The position numbers were made by a program, and so were the translations under genes. A stretch of DNA of 12,668 nt. Origin: Bacillota bacterium. GTDB lineage: Bacteria > Bacillota > Clostridia > Lachnospirales > Lachnospiraceae. The stretch is from NCBI GenBank assembly GCA_023393095.1, contig JAEWMT010000130.1, positions 1 to 12,668 of the forward strand, in the 5' to 3' direction. The notes below the pieces were generated by a model that saw nothing but the letters and a program-made list of their open reading frames with translations, had not been told where the DNA came from and did no database searches. Position 1 is the stretch's first letter, and each line of letters begins with the position of its first letter. This document shows positions 4,448 through 12,668 of the stretch, in pieces.

Positions 4448-7400
4448 TTATAAGAAATCCAATAATGACATCTGGTTTGACATCGGCAGGTCACCAAATA
4501 AGCCCATAGTAGCCATACTATCAACCACGGTAGAGCTGACTTTGCAGCGGATTTTAAAATCATCCCTTGATAGGAATTTACCCTGCTTTGCTGCTTCTAC
4601 AACCGCATCAGCCGCCTTATCTCCCAGTCCGTCAATCGTACTTAAGGACGGCATTAGCTTATCATCTATGATCTGGAAGTTGCGGGCTTCTGCACGGTAT
4701 ATATCAAGAGGAATGAAATTAAAACCTCTTGCATACATTTCCTGAACAATTCGCATATCCTTGAAGGTATCCTGCTCCTTCTTTGTTAAGGTATTGCTTC
4801 TTCTCTTATAGTCAGCCAAATGCTGTTCCAAGCGATCTCGTCCAAGACACATCAGCTCATAGTTGAAGGCCGAAGCGCGGATACTAAAATATGCCGCATA
4901 GTAAGCCAGAGGATGATATACTTTGAAGTAAGCAATACGGAATGCCATCATAACATAAGCGCATGCATGGGCTTTCGGGAACATGTACTTAATCTGCTTA
5001 CAGGACCAGATATACCAGTCCGGTACTCCAGCCGCCACCATAGCTTCTTCCATATCCGGTGTCAACCCCTTACCTTTACGGACACTTTCCATGATCTTGA
5101 AGGAAAGTCCTGGCTCTACGCCTGTCTGTATCAGATAGAGCATAATATCATCACGGGTACAGATTGCGGTTTCCAGAGTACAGTTTCCATTCTGAATCAA
5201 GGTCTGGGCATTATTTAACCATACGTCGGTACCATGGGACAATCCGGAGATACGTACCAGATCAGAGAAGGATTTCGGTTTTGTATCCTTCACCATCTGC
5301 ATAACGAAATCCGTACCAAACTCTGGGATACCAAGACATCCTAATTCACAACCATCCAGATCCTTTGGTGTAATTCCAAGAGCACTCAGATCATGGAACA
5401 GGCTGAGTACCTTCTCATCATCCAATCTGATTTCTTGGGCATTCAATCCGGTTAGATCCTCCAGCTTACGAATCATAGTCGGATCATCATGGCCTAAAAT
5501 ATCAAGCTTTAACAGGTTATGGTCTATGGAGTGGTAATCGAAATGTGTTGTAATGGTCTTGGTTGTCATATCATTTGCCGGATGCTGTACCGGAGTAAAG
5601 GAATAGATATTCTCTCCTTGGGGCATAACGACAATACCTCCCGGATGCTGTCCGGTTGTCCTTCTTACACCAACCAGCCCCCCAACGATCCGGTCTATTT
5701 CACAATTCCGTTTATGAAGACCGCGCTCTTCAAAATAATGCTGCGCATAGCCAAAAGCCGTCTTATCAGCGAGAGTACCAATGGTTCCAGCTCGGAAAGT
5801 ATTACCCTTACCAAAAATAACTTCCGTATAATCATGAGCTTTACTTTGATATTCACCGGAGAAGTTAAGGTCGATATCCGGCTCCTTATCTCCATAGAAA
5901 CCAAGGAAGGTTTCAAATGGGATATCGTGACCGTCTTTCACTAATGGCTGACCGCAGTTTGGACAAAGCTTATCCGGCATATCGCATCCAGAGCTTCCTG
6001 CACGTTTTTTTACCTCTTCCGAATCAAAATCAGAATAATGGCAATGGGCACAATAATAATGAGGAGGCAGGGAATTTACTTCCGTGATTCCTGCCATGGC
6101 AGCAGCAAAGGAGGAACCGACCGAACCACGGGAGCCTACCAGATATCCATCCTCATTGGATTTCCATACTAACTTCTGCGCTATGATATACATAACCGCA
6201 AATCCGTTTTTGATAATAGATTCCAGTTCATGCTCCAGACGCTCCTCTACCGGTTTCGGTAGGGGATCTCCATACATGGAATGTGCCTTATCGTAGCAGA
6301 TCTTACGAAGATCATCATCAGAATTCGGAAGTACCGGAGGACATTTATCCGGACGCACCGGAGAGATCTTCTCAATCATGTCGGCAATCAGATTAGGGTT
6401 CTTGATTACTACCTCTTCTGCCTTATCCTTACCCAGATACATAAATTCCTCAAGCATTTCTTCGGTTGTTCGTAAATATAGGGCAGGCTGTTCGTCGGTA
6501 TCCTTAAAGCCTTTGCCGGCAAGGATAATCTGTCGGTAGATGCCATCCTCCGGATCAAGGAAATGCACATCGCAGGTTGCGACCACCGGCTTATTATATT
6601 CTTCTCCTAACGCTATTATTTTCTTGTTAAGCTCGATTAGATCTTCCCTTGAATTAATATCCCTATCGTCACTGCGTTCACTTCGGATCATGAATTCATT
6701 ATTGCATAATGGCTGAATCTCGAGATAATCATATAAATTCACAAGTCTTGCAATCTGCTCATGTGGCTGATTCGTCTGTACTGCACGGAAGATTTCACCG
6801 GCTTCACAAGCTGATCCCACGATAATTCCTTCCCTGCATTCCATAAGAAGACTCTTTGGAATCTTCGGTCTTTTATAATAATATTCCAAATGGGACAGAG
6901 ATACCATCTTGTACAGGTTTACACGCCCAACATCATTTTTCGCAAGTAAAATAGTATGATAAGCTGGAAGCTTTCGGATTGCTTCCGTTGATAGCTTACC
7001 CAGTTTATCAATCTCATTTACCTTGGTTATCTCCTGCTCCTTCAACTTTGCACAAAGCTTACAGAAAATCTCAGCAGTTGCCCCTGCATCATCCACCGCG
7101 CGATGATGATTTTCCAAGGATACTTTTAATGCCTTTGCTACGGTATTAAGCTTATATTTACTTAGATCCGGAAGCAATATTCTGGATAAGCCCACCGTAT
7201 CAATTACAGTAAAATCTATTTCGATTCCCTGACGTTCAGCATTTTTCTTGATAAAGCCAACATCAAAGGAAGCGTTATGAGCCACAAGGGTACAGCCCTC
7301 GCAAAACGCAAGAAATTCCGGCAATACTTTCTCTATTTTAGGTGCATCAAGCACCATATCATCATTGATTGAGGTTAAATGTTCAATCTCAAATGGAATT

Positions 7401-8986
7401 GGTACCTCCGGATTGATAAATGTACTGTACTTATCCACAATCTGACCATTCATAACCTTAACCGCACCGATTTCAATAATCCTATCATTGTTCTGGCTAA
7501 AGCCGGTGGTTTCGATATCAAAGACAACGCACGGGTCATCCAGACTCTGTTCCCTAGCATTGGTTACGACCTCTTTAATATCATCTACGAGGTAAGCCTC
7601 CACTCCGTAGATTACCTTGAATTCCTTTGCCCTCTTCTGCTCCTCTTCATCCTTATAATCCTTCGGATTCAACGCATGATTTGCATCGGGAAAAGACTGA
7701 ACGACTCCATGGTCAGTTATGGCAATTGCTTTATGCCCCCATTTGAAAGCACGCTTAATCATGGTCTTACAGTCTACAACGGAATCCATGTCACTCATCA
7801 TGGTATGGGCGTGAAGCTCAACTCTTTTTACCGGAGCCTGATCACTTCTTGAAGTGGTAAAATCACTGATGGTCTTAATACCAACAACGGAACCTATAGT
7901 AATATCCCTCTCATAGGTATCCATCTGTGCAATCCCCTTTAACATGAAATATCCACCCGGTTTTAGCACAGAAGTAATCTCATCCACTTCAATTGTTTTT
8001 GCATACAGCTTTACCTTGATGGAATCAGTAAAATCCGTCATAATAAATGTTACAATGCTTTTCTCATTCCCGATCGTTCGGTTATCTGGCTTTATCAGTT
8101 TGCCTCGGATTACTACCTCTCCGATTTCAGCATTAATATCACATATCGGTATCACATTACCATCAAAATTCCTTCCATATACAACAGAAGGATCCTGAGG
8201 AAGCTTTCGATAGCTGCCCTTTCCCTTTTCGTAAGCACTCTTACCAGTCTTGTTAAATCCGGCGGCTTTTGGACTATTCGAAGCCACCTTATTTGCTGAT
8301 GAAGCTGTTTCTGCCTTGTTCGTAGTATTTATCGTATTCGCGGTATTCGATGTAGCTGCTTTCGCTCCCAGTGTATCCGTTGGATTTTGCATATCTGGGA
8401 CTGATGCATCTTCTTTCTCCGAATGATCTTCCTTGGTCATCTGAAGCATCTTTCTTCGATACTCCTTCTCAATATCTTCCTTTTCTTCCTTCGGCTCAAT
8501 ATAATCAAGAATCACCTGAACAGTATAATCAAAGCGTTCCTGAAACATAGTTTCCAGAAAATCCTTTAATTTTGTCATTTTATCCTTAACGACACAGCTA
8601 TCCGTTACCCGGATCGTCATTTGCATACCATCAATAGAAACCTCTGCATCCTTAAAAATATGATAGGTTACGACACTCTCCTCCTGCAGCTCTTCCAGTA
8701 TACTATCCCGGTAGATCGGAAATAGTTTATCCAAGGTATACTGCGCGGACAATTCATATTGGGGCCTTAAGAATGCCTTATTTCCCGTATGTAAAAAGAG
8801 CTGCCGGTTAAGCAGTTCTTCCATTTTCTTTATATTCTGTCTACTAATCAGGCGGTTGCTTTTCATGCATACATACATATTCTTCGTCTGCTTGGAAGCC
8901 AGAACCTTTTGAACATCTACCTCGCTATATAGCTTTTGTAACTCCTGATCAACTTTTAACTGTTCAAATGCTTTAAAAAACAGCAT
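4448..8986 (-). CDS. polC: DNA polymerase III alpha subunit, PolC type
   Basis: This is the replicative DNA polymerase of low-GC Gram-positives, with proofreading 3'-5' exonuclease in the same chain. Order over 1512 residues: N-terminal domain; Asn/Thr/Ala-rich linker (about 190-258); OB fold (287-372); PHP first half with HAHTMMSD (392-399) and TDHG (424-427); DEDDh exonuclease with FDIETTG (Asp490, Glu492), HNASFD (570-575) and HHRAVDD (627-633); PHP second half; zinc module with CAHC (979-982) and CPNC (1008-1011); palm with PDIDLNFS (catalytic Asp1037 and Asp1039) and LDILGHDD (1161-1168); helix-hairpin-helix near 1451; C-terminal QMSLLDF sliding-clamp motif (1505-1511). All catalytic motifs look intact. 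It is longer than the ~1437 residues of Bacillus subtilis PolC, mostly because of the linker. I chose ATG 8986 because AAGGAG (8994-8999) is 7 nt upstream. ATG 8992 is 1 nt from that site, and ATG 9016 lies inside ispG without a clear ribosome site. It is last in the operon. Confidence 0.98.
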   Translation of the reverse strand: MLFFKAFEQLKVDQELQKLYSEVDVQKVLASKQTKNMYVCMKSNRLISRQNIKKMEELLNRQLFLHTGNKAFLRPQYELSAQYTLDKLFPIYRDSILEELQEESVVTYHIFKDAEVSIDGMQMTIRVTDSCVVKDKMTKLKDFLETMFQERFDYTVQVILDYIEPKEEKEDIEKEYRRKMLQMTKEDHSEKEDASVPDMQNPTDTLGAKAATSNTANTINTTNKAETASSANKVASNSPKAAGFNKTGKSAYEKGKGSYRKLPQDPSVVYGRNFDGNVIPICDINAEIGEVVIRGKLIKPDNRTIGNEKSIVTFIMTDFTDSIKVKLYAKTIEVDEITSVLKPGGYFMLKGIAQMDTYERDITIGSVVGIKTISDFTTSRSDQAPVKRVELHAHTMMSDMDSVVDCKTMIKRAFKWGHKAIAITDHGVVQSFPDANHALNPKDYKDEEEQKRAKEFKVIYGVEAYLVDDIKEVVTNAREQSLDDPCVVFDIETTGFSQNNDRIIEIGAVKVMNGQIVDKYSTFINPEVPIPFEIEHLTSINDDMVLDAPKIEKVLPEFLAFCEGCTLVAHNASFDVGFIKKNAERQGIEIDFTVIDTVGLSRILLPDLSKYKLNTVAKALKVSLENHHRAVDDAGATAEIFCKLCAKLKEQEITKVNEIDKLGKLSTEAIRKLPAYHTILLAKNDVGRVNLYKMVSLSHLEYYYKRPKIPKSLLMECREGIIVGSACEAGEIFRAVQTNQPHEQIARLVNLYDYLEIQPLCNNEFMIRSERSDDRDINSREDLIELNKKIIALGEEYNKPVVATCDVHFLDPEDGIYRQIILAGKGFKDTDEQPALYLRTTEEMLEEFMYLGKDKAEEVVIKNPNLIADMIEKISPVRPDKCPPVLPNSDDDLRKICYDKAHSMYGDPLPKPVEERLEHELESIIKNGFAVMYIIAQKLVWKSNEDGYLVGSRGSVGSSFAAAMAGITEVNSLPPHYYCAHCHYSDFDSEEVKKRAGSSGCDMPDKLCPNCGQPLVKDGHDIPFETFLGFYGDKEPDIDLNFSGEYQSKAHDYTEVIFGKGNTFRAGTIGTLADKTAFGYAQHYFEERGLHKRNCEIDRIVGGLVGVRRTTGQHPGGIVVMPQGENIYSFTPVQHPANDMTTKTITTHFDYHSIDHNLLKLDILGHDDPTMIRKLEDLTGLNAQEIRLDDEKVLSLFHDLSALGITPKDLDGCELGCLGIPEFGTDFVMQMVKDTKPKSFSDLVRISGLSHGTDVWLNNAQTLIQNGNCTLETAICTRDDIMLYLIQTGVEPGLSFKIMESVRKGKGLTPDMEEAMVAAGVPDWYIWSCKQIKYMFPKAHACAYVMMAFRIAYFKVYHPLAYYAAYFSIRASAFNYELMCLGRDRLEQHLADYKRRSNTLTKKEQDTFKDMRIVQEMYARGFNFIPLDIYRAEARNFQIIDDKLMPSLSTIDGLGDKAADAVVEAAKQGKFLSRDDFKIRCKVSSTVVDSMATMGLFGDLPMSNQMSLLDFL

Positions 8987-9003
8987 ATCCATTCTCCTTG
9001 TAT

Positions 9004-10059
9004 CTAAACTTCCCAATGAAGTAGCTCTTCCCTCAATTCCTCCAATAGGTTCTCTTCCGGTACCTTGCGAATAATTTCACCCTTTTTTATGATCAATCCT
9101 TCGCCCTTACCCCCAGCGATACCGATATCCGCTTCTTTCGCTTCTCCGGGTCCATTCACCGCACAGCCCATGACAGCTACCTTAATATCGATATCCATAT
9201 CTGCAACCATTTGTTCTACCTCATTTGCAAGTTTGATTAAATCAATCTGGGTTCTACCGCAGGTCGGACAGGAAACCACTTCCACTCCCCCCCTACGGTA
9301 GCCCAGCGTCTTTAGTATTAATTTAGCTGATTTAATTTCCTCTACAGGATCTCCGGTTAAAGATACTCGGATGGTATCACCAATTCCCTGGTAAAGTATG
9401 ATTCCCAAACCAAGAGCTGATTTGATATTACCTGCATTCACGGTTCCTGCCTCTGTGATTCCTACATGAAGCGGATAATTTGTCTGATTTGCAATTAGTT
9501 CATGGGCTTTCACACACATTATCACATCCGATGATTTAATACTGATGACCAGCTGATCGTAATCCATATCCTCAATTCTTTTTACTTTATCAAGTGCACT
9601 TTCGACAAGTCCCTCTGCGGTAACTCTGCCGTATTTTGCAATAATATCCTTCTCTAAGGAGCCGCTGTTAACACCCACGCGGATCGGAATGCTTCTTTCC
9701 TTTGCCACAGTTACAACTGCTCTAAGCCTGTCTTCATCCCCGATATTACCCGGATTGATCCTTATCTTATCAGCGCCGTTCTCCATGGCGGCAATCGCAA
9801 GCCGGTAATCAAAATGAATATCGGCCACCAAAGGTATCGTGATATTTTTCTTTATTTCAGATAATGCGGCTGCTGCTTCCATATTTGGAACCGTACAACG
9901 GATAATTTCACACCCTGCTGCTGTCAGCCTTTGGATCTGCTTAACGGTAGCCTTTACATCCTCAGTTTTCGTATTGGTCATTGATTGTATTAATATCGGA
10001 TTACCTCCTCCGATTTGTCTGTTACCAATCTTAATCACCTTTGTATTCTCACGATACAT
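9004..10059 (-). CDS. ispG: 4-hydroxy-3-methylbut-2-enyl diphosphate synthase (flavodoxin/ferredoxin-dependent)
   Basis: The enzyme (also called GcpE) makes HMBPP from methylerythritol cyclodiphosphate in the MEP isoprenoid pathway, using a 4Fe-4S cluster in the cytoplasm. The 351 residues match the short bacterial form: a TIM barrel (NPILIQSMTNT near 20-30, VADIHFDYRLA near 78-89, KIRINPGNIG near 98-107) followed by the cluster domain. The three cluster cysteines are in CPTCGRTQID (Cys264, Cys267) and GCAVNGPGEA (Cys299), with the conserved Glu306. The start is supported by AAAGGA at 10068-10073, 8 nt upstream, which overlaps the TAA stop of rseP. The polC ribosome site lies just after the ispG stop. 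These arrangements suggest co-transcription and possible translational coupling along the operon. Confidence 0.98.
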   Translation of the reverse strand: MYRENTKVIKIGNRQIGGGNPILIQSMTNTKTEDVKATVKQIQRLTAAGCEIIRCTVPNMEAAAALSEIKKNITIPLVADIHFDYRLAIAAMENGADKIRINPGNIGDEDRLRAVVTVAKERSIPIRVGVNSGSLEKDIIAKYGRVTAEGLVESALDKVKRIEDMDYDQLVISIKSSDVIMCVKAHELIANQTNYPLHVGITEAGTVNAGNIKSALGLGIILYQGIGDTIRVSLTGDPVEEIKSAKLILKTLGYRRGGVEVVSCPTCGRTQIDLIKLANEVEQMVADMDIDIKVAVMGCAVNGPGEAKEADIGIAGGKGEGLIIKKGEIIRKVPEENLLEELREELLHWEV

Positions 10060-10071
10060 TCAATCATTCCT

Positions 10072-11370
10072 TTAACTTGCAATATTTTTAATATCATTAA
10101 ATAGTACAAATACCATTAAAATCATCAGCAAAACCATACCCACCATGTGCACCAGAGCTTCCTTTTCCTTTGGAACCGGTTTTCTCCTGATTGCTTCAAT
10201 CAACAGAAATACAAGTCTTCCTCCATCCAGTGCAGGTAAAGGTAATAAATTCATGACACCAAGGTTCGCACTGATTAAAATACTAAAACGAATTAAATTC
10301 AGCACAACCGTATGAAAACCATATTCCTGTGATTGTTGTACAATATCTCCTACATAATTTACAATTCCAAGTGGCCCAGATACTTGATTAAAACCAATTT
10401 TCGTCGTAATCAAATAGAAAACACTTTTAATGGTATTCACTATATTCAGTTTTAATTCATAAAAGCTATACTTAACAACTTCGAAAGCAGATACCTTCTC
10501 GGTTGAAGAGTAATTATAATACCAGCCCATGTCATAACCACTGCTAACATGCTTCGGTGTAATGTCAACCGTAATCGGCTCACCTTTTCCAGCTTTCAAG
10601 TAGCTTACTGTTACCTTTTCCTTTGTCAATGGATTATTTTCAAAATATTTCGCAAGGTCTTCTTCTTTTGAAATCTTAGTTCCATTGATATCAACGATGA
10701 CATCACCTACTGCAATACCAGCTTTATCAAAGGGAAAATCTTTTGTAACTATAGTGATATTTGCTTCAGTACTATCATCATTATAATTAATTCCAAACTG
10801 ATAGAGATCCAGCCACTTTGGAGTGATTTCTGCAGTATTCTTTTTCCCATCTCTAACATATGTTATAATCTCCGGTTTATCCTTCAGATTATTAAAATAA
10901 TAATTATACCAGATTTCACGTCCAAAATGGATCGGAGAACCATTGATGCTTGTAATCTGATCCCCTTTCATCAATTTACCATCTGCAGGACTGCCGCTTT
11001 TTACCGCAGTTACATATGGTTTATCAACTCCTGCATCACCAAGCAGGATCAAAGCCAGAATAAATGCAAAGATAAAATTGAAAAAAGCACCAGCAAAGAT
11101 TACGGAAAATCTTGCCCATACTCCTTTTTTATGAAAGGCACCCTCATCTTCAACTGCCTCATCCTCACCCAACATCATACAAGAACCGCCAATCGGAAAA
11201 AGCTTTAAGGAATACCTGGTTCCATTATGAACAAAGCTCGCTATTCTGGGGCCCATTCCTACTGAAAATTCGGTAACTGTAATTCCATTCTTTTTTGCTA
11301 GCAGGAAATGTCCCAATTCATGGATAATAACTATAATACTTAATATTAATAATGCTAAAATTATTTTCAT
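10072..11370 (-). CDS. rseP: Site-2 type intramembrane zinc metalloprotease RseP/RasP
   Basis: The protease cuts transmembrane substrates such as anti-sigma factors and leftover signal peptides within the membrane. Reading 432 residues from ATG 11370, the first membrane helix carries the zinc motif HELGH (17-21, with Glu18 catalytic). The third zinc ligand is in the NLLPLPALDGG segment (Asp382). GPLGI (332-336) and a second helix around 87-111 also fit M50 family proteases. Between helices 2 and 3 are two PDZ-like regions, about 118-190 and 205-272, the second with AGIAVGDVIVDING. Four membrane spans are expected. A TTG at 11394 extends the frame by 8 residues, but the family begins at this ATG. 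AAAGGA at 11383-11388 is 12 nt away, a rather long gap. Its position between dxr and ispG is conserved in many Firmicutes. The native substrate cannot be told from here. Confidence 0.96.
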   Translation of the reverse strand: MKIILALLILSIIVIIHELGHFLLAKKNGITVTEFSVGMGPRIASFVHNGTRYSLKLFPIGGSCMMLGEDEAVEDEGAFHKKGVWARFSVIFAGAFFNFIFAFILALILLGDAGVDKPYVTAVKSGSPADGKLMKGDQITSINGSPIHFGREIWYNYYFNNLKDKPEIITYVRDGKKNTAEITPKWLDLYQFGINYNDDSTEANITIVTKDFPFDKAGIAVGDVIVDINGTKISKEEDLAKYFENNPLTKEKVTVSYLKAGKGEPITVDITPKHVSSGYDMGWYYNYSSTEKVSAFEVVKYSFYELKLNIVNTIKSVFYLITTKIGFNQVSGPLGIVNYVGDIVQQSQEYGFHTVVLNLIRFSILISANLGVMNLLPLPALDGGRLVFLLIEAIRRKPVPKEKEALVHMVGMVLLMILMVFVLFNDIKNIAS

Positions 11371-11418
11371 AAAATAAATGAATCCTTTCTGCAAATCCGC
11401 ATCCGTATTTATAAGACT

Positions 11419-12585
11419 CTAATTAATTGATTCGGATTTCATTACTTCTCTTACAAAATCATATGTCTGTTGTTCCGTATTCAGAATTTCATTAAGCGTC
11501 GGGTTATCAATGAATTTATGATTGTTCATCGCTTCTTTAATCAGTTGAGGTATGGCAAGGAAAGAAATCTCTCCTTTTAAAAACTTAGCAACTGCCCACT
11601 CATTTGCAGCATTATATACCGTGGGCATACTTCCACCAATACTTCCTGCTTCGTATGCAAGCTTTAATCCATAAAAGGTCTCGATATCCGGTTCTTCAAA
11701 GGTAAGCTGTGCCATCATTGTTAGATCAAGTCGCTGTGTTGATGACAGTTCTCTTCTATTTGGATAAAATAAAGCATATTGAATTGGCAGTCTCATATCA
11801 GGAACTCCCATCTGAGCAATCATACTGCCATCGATATATTCCACAGCAGAGTGTATTACACTTTGTGGATGAACTACAACCTGAATCTGATCTAGGCTGA
11901 CATCAAACAGCCATGCAGCTTCCATAACTTCTAAGCCTTTATTCACCATGGTCGCTGAATCAATTGTAATCTTCTGTCCCATTGCCCAGTTTGGATGTTT
12001 TAATGCATCCTTTGGCTGAATATCTTCCAACTCTTGTAACTCTTTTCCACGGAAGGGTCCTCCCGAAGCTGTTAAAATTATTTTAGATACCTGTTTCTTA
12101 TTCTCTCCATTAAGGGATTGAAAAATAGCAGAATGCTCGCTGTCTACGGGAAGAAGTGCAACTTTTTTTTCCTTGATTAATGGCATAATGATATGTCCAG
12201 CTGTTACTAAGGTTTCCTTATTAGCCAGTGCTATATTCTTTCCTGCTTTGATTGCCTCAATGGTCGGTCTGATACCTATCATGCCAACCATAGCCGTAAC
12301 TACCGTATCCGATGATTGTACCACAGCACAAGCGATCAGACCGTCCATCCCGGTTACAACTTTAACAGGCAAATCCTTGATATTATTTTTAAATTGTTTT
12401 GCCTTATCCTCATGAAATACACAAACTATTTCAGGCATAAATTCCCTTACCTGTTTTTCAAGTAATTCGATATTACTTCCGGCTGCCATAGCAGTAACTT
12501 TCAGTAAATCCTTATATTCTCTGACAATATCCAAGGTTTGTGTACCAATTGATCCAGTTGACCCCAGAACTGCAATATTTTTCAT
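11419..12585 (-). CDS. dxr: 1-deoxy-D-xylulose 5-phosphate reductoisomerase
   Basis: The enzyme (IspC) converts DXP to methylerythritol 4-phosphate with NADPH and a divalent metal, the first committed MEP step and the target of fosmidomycin. From ATG 12585 the protein has 388 residues, the normal length. The NADPH loop GSTGSIG is at 8-14. The metal ligands are Asp148 and Glu150 in PVDSEHS and Glu219 in GLEVMEA. LTASGGPF, HPNWAMG (His197) and HPQSVIHS are all present. The frame stays open upstream through ATG 12597 and 12621. I prefer 12585 because GGAG at 12592-12595 is 6 nt upstream and family members begin right before the NADPH loop. GGAGG at 12609-12613 could serve ATG 12597 with an 11-nt gap. 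The next gene, rseP, starts 48 bp beyond the stop. No promoter is evident in the 83 bp left upstream, so transcription probably begins outside the window. Confidence 0.97.
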   Translation of the reverse strand: MKNIAVLGSTGSIGTQTLDIVREYKDLLKVTAMAAGSNIELLEKQVREFMPEIVCVFHEDKAKQFKNNIKDLPVKVVTGMDGLIACAVVQSSDTVVTAMVGMIGIRPTIEAIKAGKNIALANKETLVTAGHIIMPLIKEKKVALLPVDSEHSAIFQSLNGENKKQVSKIILTASGGPFRGKELQELEDIQPKDALKHPNWAMGQKITIDSATMVNKGLEVMEAAWLFDVSLDQIQVVVHPQSVIHSAVEYIDGSMIAQMGVPDMRLPIQYALFYPNRRELSSTQRLDLTMMAQLTFEEPDIETFYGLKLAYEAGSIGGSMPTVYNAANEWAVAKFLKGEISFLAIPQLIKEAMNNHKFIDNPTLNEILNTEQQTYDFVREVMKSESIN

Positions 12586-12668
12586 CGTTGTCTCCATGAT
12601 GACCTTGACCTCCGTAACCATAAAACCACTTTTAATGAATATTCTATCGTTTTCACGAACAAATATCC

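Noticed and set aside
4542..8198. Several open frames on the plus strand across polC (up to 157 codons)
   Set aside because: They are complements of an intact, motif-rich polC reading frame, and none has a convincing ribosome site or domain.
11371..11394. TTG start extending rseP by 8 residues
   Set aside because: The family begins at the ATG at 11370, directly before the first membrane helix, and no good ribosome site precedes the TTG.
9065..12415. Plus-strand frames opposite ispG, rseP and dxr
   Set aside because: They are antisense shadows of conserved genes, with no independent evidence of coding.
1..12668. CRISPR array, insertion sequence, prophage, toxin-antitoxin or defence system
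   Set aside because: No repeat-spacer pattern, transposase/integrase motif, phage gene or paired toxin-antitoxin genes were seen on either strand.

Overview
The window looks like a chromosomal segment of a low-GC Gram-positive anaerobe of the Clostridia, most likely Lachnospiraceae-like. The evidence is a PolC-type replicative polymerase, the gene order dxr-rseP-ispG-polC, AT-rich intergenic DNA, several small lipoproteins, Firmicutes-style Shine-Dalgarno sites and a tRNA with no encoded CCA. The family assignment rests on gene content and overall impression only. No search was run.

The right two thirds (about 4380-12585, minus strand) is a housekeeping operon read right to left. It holds dxr and ispG (two steps of the MEP isoprenoid pathway), rseP (a site-2 intramembrane protease) between them, and polC (a very long DNA polymerase III alpha subunit with built-in proofreading). 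Spacing is tight, and the operon ends in a hairpin with a T-run just after polC. Upstream of dxr the window is cut, so the expected neighbours (uppS/cdsA in many Firmicutes) are not visible.

The left third is a set of short, mostly independent units. From the left edge there is a truncated SEDS-family cell-wall polymerase (RodA/FtsW type, minus) with a consensus promoter preceded by a two-copy 26-bp-period repeat. Next is a membrane-anchored protein built from two copies of one ~75-residue domain (minus), then a 117-residue lipoprotein (minus). Divergent from that is a 228-residue coiled-coil lipoprotein (plus). It is followed by a two-way terminator, a tRNA-Glu(CUC) gene (minus) and a 48-codon DUF4177-like gene (minus) beneath a perfect 11-bp inverted repeat. 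The three exported proteins each appear to have their own promoter and terminator.

I found no CRISPR array, transposase, integrase, phage gene or toxin-antitoxin pair, and no clearly new multi-gene system. The items most worth a second look are the repeat upstream of the RodA-like gene, the duplicated-domain surface protein, the tiny DUF4177-like gene with its palindrome, and a His replacing the usual Asp in a SEDS motif.
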